6,294 nucleotides of DNA from Desulfobacteraceae bacterium UBA2230 (GTDB lineage Bacteria > Desulfobacterota > Desulfobacteria > Desulfobacterales > Desulfosarcinaceae). The position numbers and the translations under genes were made by a program. The notes under the pieces were generated by a model that saw only the letters and a program-made list of their open reading frames with translations, made no database searches and was not told the origin of the DNA. The stretch is taken from assembly GCA_002348005.1 (NCBI GenBank), contig DDYQ01000193.1:575-6868 (forward strand). Direction: 5' to 3'. This document shows, piece after piece, positions 1-6,294 of this stretch (position 1 is its first letter; each line of letters begins with the position of its first letter).

Positions 1-1105
1 TTTCCATAATCAGGAAGCCGCCGTTGGCTTGCAACAGCGAACCGGCCTGAACCATGCTGAAATCGGTTTCCACTGCACCCATCACCGCCCGCTTATCGAT
101 CCAGCCGAAGAGGTTATGGTAGGTTGGGTTGGGCTCGAAAACCACGGGCGCGCCCGACGTCGTTTTACGATCCACCAGCACGTTGATCCGGTAGCGGTGC
201 AAGGAGCGCTGCGGCCGGGAGCCGTCATCCCCATCGTCCTCCTCCCCGTGCTCCGCTGTAAGGAACAGGCCGATACTATCGACGATATCCTCCTGAAGCG
301 CCTCAAGGTAATCGATCACTTCCGGCCATTCCTCGTATTCCTCGCGGATCAGCGCCAGTCGATCGCGCACGACGAAACGAGCGACTTGAGCATAAATTGT
401 TTCCAGCCCGCGGGCCAGCGCCTGCCGGATCTTGCGAATTTCGCGCAGCGTTTCTTCGGTCTGGCCGCGCATCGACGAAAGGGCGGTTTCGATAGCGTGC
501 CGCTGCGCATCGGGAAGGGCCTCAAACGCCTCACGCGTCAGCGGTTGTCCATCCATCAAGGCAATGGGTTGGATGCCGGTGGCGGTCTTATGCAGGGCTA
601 CCTGCCGTTCAGCGGCCGATGCTTCCAGAGACTGGAGAAGGGACTGTTCCTGGGTGAGGAAATTCCGCTCGATTTCTTCTTTGCGGGCCACAAATGTATT
701 TTCTTCGAAAGCAAGCGGAAACTGATCCCTGAGCCCGTCGATCAGCCGCTGGATCTGTTTGGCGAACACTCCGGCTTTGCCGCTGGGCAGGGACACGGAC
801 TGGGGGCGGAATTCATCCCGGAAGTTGTTGACCATACACCAGTCCGGCGGCGTGGAGCGCTCACGGGCATGGGCGCCGACGATATCCTGAACGATGGTGG
901 TTTTGCCCGTTCCTTCGATTCCGGTTACAAAGATATGGTAACCGGTACCGGGCATATTGAGGCCGAATTGAATCGCCTGAACGGCGCGGTCCTGGCCGAT
1001 CACCTCATCCACGGGAGGCAAATCAGCCGTGCTGGCGAAAGTGAAGACGGCGGGGTCACAACAGGTTCGGAGCCGGGAAGGGGTGAGTTCACGTGGGGTC
1101 TGCAT
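1..1105 (-). CDS. Lon-related AAA+ ATP-dependent protease (AAA_32 / Lon-like family), 3'-truncated by window edge
   Basis: The frame is open from an ATG at 1105 to the left edge (368 codons), so only about the N-terminal half of a protein that is usually near 800 residues is present. Residues 30-50 carry the family-like stretch PPVDEVIGQDRAVQAIQFGL. The Walker A loop GIEGTGKT is at 62-69. A long, charged, probably helical or coiled-coil insert covers about 115-290. The conserved block NPTYHNLFGWID and the stretch AGSLLQANGGFLIME, which holds Walker B, lie at the truncated end. Known family: cytoplasmic proteins with an AAA_32 ATPase region and a C-terminal Lon-type Ser-Lys protease domain. 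That protease domain would lie outside the window, so catalysis is inferred. The start is supported by AAAGAGGA nine nt upstream. The gene follows the kinase gene by 54 nt on the same strand and is probably co-transcribed with it. No frameshift is seen in the visible part. Confidence 0.88.
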   Translation of the reverse strand, partial: MQTPRELTPSRLRTCCDPAVFTFASTADLPPVDEVIGQDRAVQAIQFGLNMPGTGYHIFVTGIEGTGKTTIVQDIVGAHARERSTPPDWCMVNNFRDEFRPQSVSLPSGKAGVFAKQIQRLIDGLRDQFPLAFEENTFVARKEEIERNFLTQEQSLLQSLEASAAERQVALHKTATGIQPIALMDGQPLTREAFEALPDAQRHAIETALSSMRGQTEETLREIRKIRQALARGLETIYAQVARFVVRDRLALIREEYEEWPEVIDYLEALQEDIVDSIGLFLTAEHGEEDDGDDGSRPQRSLHRYRINVLVDRKTTSGAPVVFEPNPTYHNLFGWIDKRAVMGAVETDFSMVQAGSLLQANGGFLIME

Positions 1106-1114
1106 CGAGATCCA

Positions 1115-1122
1115 TCCTCTTT
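1115..1122 (-). promoter_or_regulatory. Ribosome binding site of the Lon-like protease gene
   Basis: AAAGAGGA on the minus strand lies nine nt before the ATG at 1105. An earlier ATG overlaps the end of this site but is in another frame, so the site fixes the start at 1105. Confidence 0.6.
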
Positions 1123-1159
1123 GGGGTCAGGCCGGCGGGCGGCAGGCTTCCATCCTGTA

Positions 1160-2347
1160 TCATCGGGATCCAGCGCCTGTGGCTGGCAGAAACAGGTTGA
1201 TCGTGGTGCCGACCCCCGACTGGCTGTCGATATCGATCCAGCCGTCGTGATTGGCGATAATGCCATACACCCGCGAGAGTCCCAGGCCGCGGTGTTCGCC
1301 CATACCCTTGGTGGTGAAAAAAGGTTCAAAGGCCCGTTTCCGTACCCCCTCATCCATGCCCGTACCCGTATCTTTGACGGTCAGTTTCACGTAGCGGCCC
1401 GCGGGCAGTTGATGGAACCGGCCGCTGCCGTGCTCCCACAGAATATTTTCAGTGCCGATGGTGATTGTGCCCTGCTGGGAGAGGGCCTGGCGGGCATTGA
1501 GCACGATGTTCATCACCGCCTGTTCGATCTGGCTGCCGTCTACTTCAATCAGCCAGAGATCGGGCGCAAGGCGCAGGTCGAGTTCGATCCATTTGGCATC
1601 TTTCATCACGATCCTCGTGACGCGTTGGACCACGGTGTTGAGCGTCAGTCGCTCGACCTGGTATTTGCCGGTTTGGGCGAACCCCAGCATCTGGCGGGTC
1701 AGCCGGGCCGCCTCGCCCACGCATTGTTCGATTCCTTCAAGCATGAGGTAAAACTGCGAATCCTGATGTCGGCGCTGCTGAAGCAGGGAAACCCGCCCCT
1801 GAATGCCCATCATCAGGTTGTTGAAAGAATGTGCCAGGCCTCCGGCCATTGTCCGCAGGGTCGCGATGCTTTCGGTCTGCAGCTGATGCTTTTCGGCCAG
1901 CTTCTGGGCGCTGATATCACGAATGATGTTGAGCGTCGCGGGTTGGTTTTCCCATTCGATCATGACCACGTTCACTTCGGTCCAAATGGTTTCACCATGG
2001 CTGTTGAGGATTCGCAACGGGTACATGTTCAGGATTTTTTCACCCTGCAGCCGCTTCTCGTGGCGTTCGACCACCATGGCTTTGTCTTCGGGATGCAGAT
2101 ACTTGGAGTAGTGCGACTGCTGCAGCTCTTCGGCCATGATCGAAGCCATCGCCAGGGCCTTGGGGTTGGCGTATTTGATCTTGCCGTCCTGCAAGATGAA
2201 AATGGCGTCATTGGCGTGCTCGACGATCAGACGATACTTCGCTTCCGCCTGGCACAAGGCCTCCTTGAGGCCTGCCGCAGCTTCGACCTCCTGTTCCAGT
2301 TGAAGGATGCGTGCTTCAAGATCAGCACGGGACATTTCCTGGTGCAT
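1160..2347 (-). CDS. Cytoplasmic PAS-domain sensor histidine kinase (orphan)
   Basis: This is a 395-residue kinase that should autophosphorylate on histidine and pass the phosphate to an unidentified response regulator. Residues 8-38 form a likely coiled coil. A PAS domain (about 38-144) contains the typical NDAIFILQDGKIKYANPKAL stretch and ends in IIRDISAQKLAEK. The H-box is GGLAHSFNNLMMGIQG, with the phospho-acceptor His at 173. The N-box (QAVMNIVLNARQAL, Asn 280 and 284), G1 (DTGTGM, from Asp 326), F-box (FEPFFTTK, 340-347) and G2 (GLGLS, 354-358) are all present, so the ATPase domain looks intact. No membrane segment or signal peptide is seen, so it senses an internal signal. The residue after the His is Ser instead of the usual Asp or Glu. 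The start at 2347 follows AAGGAGG. An in-frame ATG at 2377 lacks a binding site, and one at 2335 is too far from it. The Lon-like protease gene follows directly. No regulator gene is visible nearby. Confidence 0.93.
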   Translation of the reverse strand: MHQEMSRADLEARILQLEQEVEAAAGLKEALCQAEAKYRLIVEHANDAIFILQDGKIKYANPKALAMASIMAEELQQSHYSKYLHPEDKAMVVERHEKRLQGEKILNMYPLRILNSHGETIWTEVNVVMIEWENQPATLNIIRDISAQKLAEKHQLQTESIATLRTMAGGLAHSFNNLMMGIQGRVSLLQQRRHQDSQFYLMLEGIEQCVGEAARLTRQMLGFAQTGKYQVERLTLNTVVQRVTRIVMKDAKWIELDLRLAPDLWLIEVDGSQIEQAVMNIVLNARQALSQQGTITIGTENILWEHGSGRFHQLPAGRYVKLTVKDTGTGMDEGVRKRAFEPFFTTKGMGEHRGLGLSRVYGIIANHDGWIDIDSQSGVGTTINLFLPATGAGSR

Positions 2348-2350
2348 GGG

Positions 2351-2357
2351 CCTCCTT
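2351..2357 (-). promoter_or_regulatory. Ribosome binding site of the histidine kinase gene
   Basis: AAGGAGG on the minus strand ends three nt before the ATG at 2347. The match is near perfect but the spacing is short. It favours 2347 over the in-frame ATG at 2377, which lies upstream of the site. The ATG at 2335 would be 15 nt away. Confidence 0.55.
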
Positions 2358-2609
2358 CCGCCGAAGTACCTGCACATAATGCCGTCGATAGCCCGGGCTG
2401 ACGGCCGATTGATTGCCTGTCCGGCGCGGCGTCAGGTCTGGGAGCAGTGACTCCATACCTCATCCACGCCGTTGTGGCAATCATCCGTTGCACACCCGCA
2501 ATTTATGAAGGGCATTCATTTGCGGCAGCACGCCGTCGCCTCACCAGGACCACGGCGCGTTCACCGCTTGCCCGATGAAAACCGTTGCATTCAGTTTCCA
2601 GTCGTTTAA

Positions 2610-2614
2610 AAGGA
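2610..2614 (+). promoter_or_regulatory. Ribosome binding site of the LysE-type exporter gene
   Basis: AAGGA within TTTAAAAGGA lies four nt before the ATG at 2619. It supports that start over an ATG at 2585, which is in another frame. Confidence 0.6.
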
Positions 2615-2618
2615 ATTC

Positions 2619-3236
2619 ATGGATATTTCGCTGAACTTTACATCGGGTTTGTTGCTGGGTCTCGCAGCGGGGCTGGCGCCGGGGCCGCTTTTGACGCTCG
2701 TGATCTCGCAGGCCCTGCGCCATGGTATCCGGGAAGGTGTGAAAGTCGCCATTGCGCCGATGATCACCGACTTGCCGATCATCGTGGGTACACTGTTGCT
2801 GGTCTCCTACCTGCAGACCAATCCGTGGCCCTTGGGCCTGCTCTCATGCTTCGGCGCACTTTTCGTTCTCCGGCTGGCTTTTCACAGCTTTTTCCCTAAG
2901 ACACCACCGGGGTCGGCGGTTCCTGAAAAAGCCGACTCCTGGATCAAGGGGGCCACGGTGAATCTGCTCAATCCCCACCCCTACCTCTTCTGGTTGACCG
3001 TGGGCACCCCCTTTGTGGCCAAGGCCTGGGTTCATTCTCCCGTCAATGCAGTGTTGTGGGTTCTGGGATTCTATGCCGCCCTGGTGGGTTCCAAGATTGC
3101 GCTGGCGCTTCTGGCCGGCAAAGGCCGCAGCTTTATAAAACCCCGGACGTTGATCTGGATCAACCGGGTGCTCGGAGTGATGCTGGTGGTCTTTGCCGCA
3201 TTTCTGGCGCGCGACGGATTGCGTCTGCTGCAATAG
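2619..3236 (+). CDS. LysE/RhtB-family amino-acid-type exporter
   Basis: This 205-residue inner-membrane protein matches the usual LysE/RhtB length (about 200). Six hydrophobic segments can be picked out, at roughly 7-29, 41-64, 69-91, 114-135, 142-166 and 180-198. The family signature in the first segment and following loop is clear: GLAPGPLLTLVISQALRHG, with the PGP at 21-23. NPHPYLFW at 119-125 onwards matches the NP..LFW element that opens a later helix. Members export amino acids or related small molecules using the proton gradient; the substrate here cannot be told. The second segment carries APMITDLP with an Asp inside the membrane region, a feature I associate with a LysE subgroup rather than the classic lysine exporter. 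The gene stands alone on the plus strand, divergent from the kinase and convergent with the methyltransferase operon, with a likely weak terminator at its end. Confidence 0.9.
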   Translation: MDISLNFTSGLLLGLAAGLAPGPLLTLVISQALRHGIREGVKVAIAPMITDLPIIVGTLLLVSYLQTNPWPLGLLSCFGALFVLRLAFHSFFPKTPPGSAVPEKADSWIKGATVNLLNPHPYLFWLTVGTPFVAKAWVHSPVNAVLWVLGFYAALVGSKIALALLAGKGRSFIKPRTLIWINRVLGVMLVVFAAFLARDGLRLLQ

Positions 3237-3242
3237 TTTTTT
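3218..3242 (+). terminator. Possible weak intrinsic terminator of the LysE-type gene
   Basis: The stem ATTGC (3218-3222) pairs with GCAAT (3230-3234) around a seven-base loop and is followed after two bases by six T (3237-3242). The stem overlaps the last codons and stop of the exporter gene. With only five pairs it is weak, but it sits where a terminator is needed, between two convergent genes. Confidence 0.4.
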
Positions 3243-3253
3243 ATCAGGCGGCG

Positions 3254-4078
3254 TCAGTCGCCGGCCACGGCCCGCAGCACCTGAATGGTGCCCTGCAGCA
3301 GATTTTTGGAAACATTGGCGCGTTTGCGGCGAAAATCAGGGAGGATCAGATCGAGATCCGGCGTCTTGCGCGCAGGCGTTCCCCTGCCGGCAGCCTGCAT
3401 TCTCTGCGAAACCCATCGGGAGGCTTCGGCGCTGGCATCTTCCCACACGACGTTTGGGAAGCCGTTGTCGGAAAGCAGCACCAGAAATTCCTCCACCGAT
3501 ACCAGATGACTGAAGGCGGCGTCTTCGGACCAGGGTACCGGAAAGATGATGTCACCCGTTCCCCGGCAAACTTCCCACAAAGCCAGGCGGCCTGCGGGTT
3601 TGAGAACCCTGCGGGCTTCCCGCAGCAGGCCGGCTTTATCGGCGATGTTCATGCTAAGGTGAATCATCACAAGTGCATCGAAACGATTCGCAGGGAAAGG
3701 CAGATCGAGAGCATTGGCGTGCTGGAAATCGACCCGGTCGGCCAGGCCCACGCACCGGGTAAGGGCTGCGGCGGCGGAGATATAGCTTTCGGCAAGATCC
3801 ACTCCGACCACCTGACAGCCGAAGTTTTCAGCCAGCGTGCGGGCCGGTCCGCCCACGCCGCAGCCGACATCCAGCACCCGCATGGCGGAAGTAAGCCCGG
3901 TGCGGCGGCCCAGTTCGATGGTGGCCTGGCGACCCATGATATGCAGTTCGTCGAAGGCGATCAGGTCGGCCGTGGTGAGCGCCCCGAGCGGACAGCCGGC
4001 CTCGTCGAGACTGTGCAGCAACTTTTCGGAAAGGGCTTCCGCACCGTAGGTGCGGTGGATGCGTTCAATAGAATCCAT
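3254..4078 (-). CDS. Class I SAM-dependent methyltransferase, small-molecule type
   Basis: This is a 274-residue soluble enzyme that should transfer a methyl group from S-adenosylmethionine. Motif I, VLDVGCGVGGPA, is at 68-79. The acidic residue closing strand 2 is in VVGVDLAESY, Asp 94. Motif II/III regions are ANALDLPFPANRFD (about 121-134) and RVLKPAGRLALWEV (157-170). The segments IHLSMNIADK (139-148) and FPVPW (179-183) mark a subfamily that resembles UbiE/sarcosine-dimethylglycine methyltransferases in fold but whose substrate I cannot name. The C-terminus is basic (RRKRANVSKN). The start at 4078 has GGAG nine nt upstream. Alternative starts in frame are ATG 4093 and TTG 4099, closer to the upstream stop but without a binding site. 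It is the last gene of the MFS-DMT-methyltransferase operon, 23 nt after the DMT stop, so it may modify or detoxify what those transporters carry. Confidence 0.88.
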   Translation of the reverse strand: MDSIERIHRTYGAEALSEKLLHSLDEAGCPLGALTTADLIAFDELHIMGRQATIELGRRTGLTSAMRVLDVGCGVGGPARTLAENFGCQVVGVDLAESYISAAAALTRCVGLADRVDFQHANALDLPFPANRFDALVMIHLSMNIADKAGLLREARRVLKPAGRLALWEVCRGTGDIIFPVPWSEDAAFSHLVSVEEFLVLLSDNGFPNVVWEDASAEASRWVSQRMQAAGRGTPARKTPDLDLILPDFRRKRANVSKNLLQGTIQVLRAVAGD

Positions 4079-4087
4079 GGTGCCAGG

Positions 4088-4091
4088 CTCC
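4088..4091 (-). promoter_or_regulatory. Ribosome binding site deciding the methyltransferase start
   Basis: GGAG on the minus strand lies nine nt before the ATG at 4078. Its GGAG includes the last base of the competing ATG at 4093, which itself has no such site upstream, so 4078 is preferred. Confidence 0.5.
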
Positions 4092-4101
4092 ATAGTCAAT
4101 G

Positions 4102-5004
4102 TTAACGTACCGCCGCAATCCGCGGAATCGCGGTCGATCGGGGACTGCCGGAGCGCCGATTCAGGACCACGACGCTGGCCAGGATCATGCCGCCGCCGAC
4201 CCAGAAGCGCCAGTCCGCTGGATCGTTCAGCAATATGATTCCGCAGGCCGCCGTGAAGACCACTTCACTGGACATCAATACGCTGCCCTCACAACCCAGG
4301 CAATAGTGAAATCCCTCATTCATGAGCAGTTGTCCGCCCACCGAAAACAGGATTATGCCCAGGATCATGATCCATTCTGCAGTCGAGGCGGGAATTACGG
4401 GTGTCTGGATAAACATCGGAAGGGTGACCAGCGTGCCCATGGTGCAGAAGTAGAAATAGATGACCACCGGACCGTTCTTTTCGCGCAGAACGCGGATCAA
4501 CGTGATGGTCAGCCCCCCGATCACCCCTCCGATCAAGGCCATCAACTGCCCCCAGAAATTGCCCGCCAGTCGGAAATCGAGCAATATCGCCACGCCTGCG
4601 AGAACCACCGCAATACATCCGACCTGCAGCGGGCCGATGCGTTCACCGTAGAGCAGAAAGGAAAAGAGCGCTGCAAAAGCAGGGAAAACGTAGAAGATCA
4701 CCACTGCGGTGGAAACCGGCAGCAGGCGGATGGCGCTGACCAGCAGAATGAACGCCGCCGACCCACAGCAGCCGCGAACGATCAGCAGGCGCCGGTTGAC
4801 GCCCGTGAAATGCCTGGCATGATCGTTAAAAACAATCCCCATGACGATGATGCCGCCCAGGAAACGGTAAAAGCCGATATGCCAGGCCGTGTACTGAGGT
4901 CCCAGCTGTTTGATCAGCAGGTTGAACAGCGTAAACAGCAGGGAGGCCGCAAGCATCAGCACCGGCCCGGCGGCCCGCTGACTCAGATGGTTTCGTATGT
5001 TCAT
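4102..5004 (-). CDS. DMT-superfamily (EamA) transporter
   Basis: This 300-residue inner-membrane protein has the length and ten-helix layout of EamA/drug-metabolite transporters: two repeated halves, about 14-143 and 152-281, each with five hydrophobic segments. Family-like elements include FYRFLGG in helix 2, AIRLLPVSTAVVIFYVFPAF leading helices 3-4, LYGERIG at the end of the first half, and the matching SSEVVFTAACGIILLND in the second half. Members move amino acids, nucleotides, sugars or drugs, mostly outward; the substrate is not readable here. The N-terminus is short and no signal peptide is needed. The ATG overlaps the stop of the MFS gene by four nt (ATGA), with AAAAGGA 11 nt upstream, so translation is probably coupled. 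The C-terminal tail after residue 283 is polar and basic. The methyltransferase gene follows. Confidence 0.9.
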   Translation of the reverse strand: MNIRNHLSQRAAGPVLMLAASLLFTLFNLLIKQLGPQYTAWHIGFYRFLGGIIVMGIVFNDHARHFTGVNRRLLIVRGCCGSAAFILLVSAIRLLPVSTAVVIFYVFPAFAALFSFLLYGERIGPLQVGCIAVVLAGVAILLDFRLAGNFWGQLMALIGGVIGGLTITLIRVLREKNGPVVIYFYFCTMGTLVTLPMFIQTPVIPASTAEWIMILGIILFSVGGQLLMNEGFHYCLGCEGSVLMSSEVVFTAACGIILLNDPADWRFWVGGGMILASVVVLNRRSGSPRSTAIPRIAAVR

Positions 5005-6269
5005 TCTCGATTCAATCCTTTTCCATGTGTCCGGGGGCGCGCCCAGACTTTAGGCCGGCGGCGCAGATGTCCCGCGATCCAGAACCAGCCCGCAGCCGCC
5101 GTTTGAAACACCAGCAGCAGCCCGAAAGCGCAGCGGTATCCTGCGGCGGCATACCCACCGTTTGCGTTCGGCGGCCATAAGTCGATCACGGCCCCGATGC
5201 CCCATTGGGCGGCAAAAGCGGTCACGAAAACCAGAAGATTAAGGGCCGTGTTGACGCGACCGGCCAGCGCGGCGGTAAACCGTTGGGTAAGGACGGCATA
5301 GGTAAGGATCCCCGAGGTGCCGAAAAACCCGAACACCACCCAGAACAGCGGGCTGCCATGGGGAAGCTGCAGCACGATCCAGGCCAGCAGGCCGATATAG
5401 ACCGTCATTCCCGCACCTCCGACACGCATCGGCGCAATGCCTCTTCGGCTCAACTGTTCGGCCAATATGCCCAGGCCGATATATCCGGCCACCATTCCGC
5501 AGGCGGTCAGAAGCATCATGCGGGCCGCCGCCGAAGCGTTCAGGCCCAGCCTGTCCCGCAGGTAAGGTCCCAGCCACAGACCGTGGATGGCCAGAAAACT
5601 GGCCTGGTTAAGGGTGGACCAAGGTGCAATGCGCCAGAAATCCAGGCTGACCAGGATCGCCGCCAATCCGCGCAGCTGATCGGACCAGCGCAGCCGTTCG
5701 CGGGCAACCGGGTCGCGAGGCACCATCCAGAAGACCACTGCGGCCGCCAGCAAGGTAAGCCCCGCCAGGCCGGCGAAGACGCCGCGCCAGTTGGTTAAAC
5801 CCAGCAACGCCTGCACCGGGGCCGTGGCAAACAGCGCGCCCAATCCCCCGGCCGCCACCTGGAACCCATTGATCATGGGCAGTTGCTGATTCGGAAACCA
5901 GATCACATAAGCTTTGAAGGCGGCCATCAGGCAGGCCGAAACGCCCAGGCCGATCAGCGCGCGACCTATCACCAGGCCGGTCAGCGAATCGGCGCGCGCA
6001 AAAATGGCGGCCCCCCCGGCCGCCACCAGCAGCAGCAGTCCCTCGACCCGCCGCGGCCCGAAGCGGTCCAGCAACAGGCCCAAGGGCAGTTGAAACGCCG
6101 CAAAAGTAATGAAATAGACCGACGTCAGCAGGCCCAGATCGGTGGCGTTCAGGCCGATCTCGGCTACCAGATGGGGCGCCAGAACGGCATTGACGACCCG
6201 GAAGGCATACGACAGGAAGTATCCCAGGGCGAAAGGCAGAATGATATGCAGGCGCTTGGCCATTTTCAT
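5001..6269 (-). CDS. Major facilitator superfamily (MFS) transporter
   Basis: This 422-residue inner-membrane protein fits the usual MFS length, with twelve hydrophobic segments in two six-helix halves joined by a charged loop (about 185-203, PRDPVARERLRWSDQLRG). Motif A, GLLLDRFGPRR, lies at 64-74 between helices 2 and 3. IGRALIGLGVSACLMAAFKA at 101-120 fits the helix 4 signature with its Arg. Near the C-terminus, AGRVNTALNLLVFVTAFAAQ (336-355) is a conserved-looking block typical of one proteobacterial MFS group. Members are proton-linked transporters; substrate and direction are not known here. The start at 6269 has GGAG 11 nt upstream; an ATG two codons later at 6263 is also possible. As far as the window shows, it is the first gene of the operon, but only 25 nt of upstream sequence is visible, so the promoter or further genes lie outside. 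It contains at least one rare TTA codon (Leu 158), unlike the other minus-strand genes. Confidence 0.92.
   Translation of the reverse strand: MKMAKRLHIILPFALGYFLSYAFRVVNAVLAPHLVAEIGLNATDLGLLTSVYFITFAAFQLPLGLLLDRFGPRRVEGLLLLVAAGGAAIFARADSLTGLVIGRALIGLGVSACLMAAFKAYVIWFPNQQLPMINGFQVAAGGLGALFATAPVQALLGLTNWRGVFAGLAGLTLLAAAVVFWMVPRDPVARERLRWSDQLRGLAAILVSLDFWRIAPWSTLNQASFLAIHGLWLGPYLRDRLGLNASAAARMMLLTACGMVAGYIGLGILAEQLSRRGIAPMRVGGAGMTVYIGLLAWIVLQLPHGSPLFWVVFGFFGTSGILTYAVLTQRFTAALAGRVNTALNLLVFVTAFAAQWGIGAVIDLWPPNANGGYAAAGYRCAFGLLLVFQTAAAGWFWIAGHLRRRPKVWARPRTHGKGLNRE
5016..5022 (-). promoter_or_regulatory. Ribosome binding site of the DMT transporter gene, inside the MFS coding end
   Basis: AAAAGGA on the minus strand lies 11 nt before the ATG at 5004, within the last codons of the MFS gene. 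The spacing is long, which fits partial reliance on coupling through the ATGA overlap. Confidence 0.5.
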
Positions 6270-6280
6270 TGCACCAGGAG

Positions 6281-6284
6281 CTCC
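6281..6284 (-). promoter_or_regulatory. Ribosome binding site of the MFS transporter gene
   Basis: GGAG on the minus strand lies 11 nt before the ATG at 6269, within the palindrome GGAGCTCC. The spacing is somewhat long but better than the 17 nt to the alternative ATG at 6263. Confidence 0.45.
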
Positions 6285-6294
6285 AACTCAAAAG

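Larger units (their letters stand above)
2348..2618. other. Divergent intergenic region between kinase and LysE-type genes
   Basis: This stretch of about 270 nt must hold the start signals of both the kinase (leftward) and the exporter (rightward) genes. I found no convincing -35/-10 pair on either strand; AT-rich spots such as ATTTATGAA near 2501-2509 lack a properly spaced partner. A small inverted repeat, ATGAA-GGGCA-TTCAT, is at 2505-2519 and could be an operator half-site pair, but five-base arms are easily chance. Short open frames here show no family resemblance and no good ribosome binding site. Confidence 0.6.

Noticed and set aside
1111..1156. AGGATGGA occurring twice in the gap before the protease gene
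   Set aside because: Two eight-base copies in a short purine-rich leader are probably chance, and one is explained by the ribosome binding site.
2348..2377. Ten-residue N-terminal extension of the kinase from an upstream ATG
   Set aside because: No ribosome binding site precedes the ATG at 2377, whereas AAGGAGG lies inside the extension, just before the ATG at 2347.
29..2401. 790-codon open frame on the plus strand
   Set aside because: It lies exactly antisense, in codon register, to two genes with clear family motifs. Its translation is rich in His, Gly, Arg and Phe without recognisable domains, and it begins at a TTG with no ribosome binding site.
2476..2493. TGGCA...TTGCA resembling a sigma-54 promoter upstream of the LysE gene
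   Set aside because: The GG and GC elements are 12 nt apart instead of the strict 10, so it should not function as a -24/-12 promoter.
3247..3262. GC-rich hairpin GGCGGC-GTCA-GTCGCC between the convergent genes
   Set aside because: For the plus strand the T run precedes the hairpin, and on the minus strand it is followed by A residues, so it does not form an intrinsic terminator in either direction.
3056..4105. 349-codon plus-strand open frame
   Set aside because: It is in antisense register with the methyltransferase gene and overlaps the end of the LysE gene; no domain or ribosome binding site is seen.
4099..5106. 335-codon plus-strand open frame
   Set aside because: It is the antisense-register shadow of the DMT gene. 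Its translation is very rich in Gln, Asp, His and Arg, as expected opposite codons for hydrophobic residues.
5205..5798. 197-codon plus-strand open frame
   Set aside because: It is the antisense shadow of the MFS gene, ending where the MFS gene has a TTA codon.

Overview
The window is GC-rich, gene-dense bacterial chromosome with six protein-coding genes and no RNA gene, mobile element or CRISPR array that I can see. The best guess at the source is a Gram-negative proteobacterium of the Desulfobacterota (deltaproteobacterial) kind. This rests on the style of the soluble PAS histidine kinase and of the Lon-like AAA protease. It is an impression from protein families, not a measured assignment.

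Left block (1-2347, minus strand): a cytoplasmic PAS-domain histidine kinase is followed 54 nt later by a Lon-related AAA+ protease, which runs off the left edge after 368 codons. No response regulator is visible beside the kinase. The two genes look co-transcribed.

Middle (2348-2618): a divergent intergenic region of about 270 nt separates the kinase from a plus-strand LysE/RhtB-type exporter gene (2619-3236). A weak intrinsic terminator overlaps the end of the exporter gene.

Right block (3254-6269, minus strand): a compact three-gene operon, read right to left. It encodes an MFS transporter, a DMT/EamA transporter (4-nt ATGA overlap with the MFS gene) and a class I SAM-dependent methyltransferase (23 nt after the DMT gene). 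This operon converges on the LysE gene, with 17 nt between the two stop codons.

Functionally the right half is a cluster of three unrelated small-molecule transporter families plus a small-molecule methyltransferase, which suggests metabolite export or modification with unknown substrates. The left half suggests signalling linked to regulated proteolysis. I see no clear evidence of a wholly new system. The most noteworthy points are the orphan kinase/protease pairing and the mixed transporter/methyltransferase operon. Very long plus-strand open frames antisense to the minus-strand genes are codon-bias shadows and are not annotated as genes.
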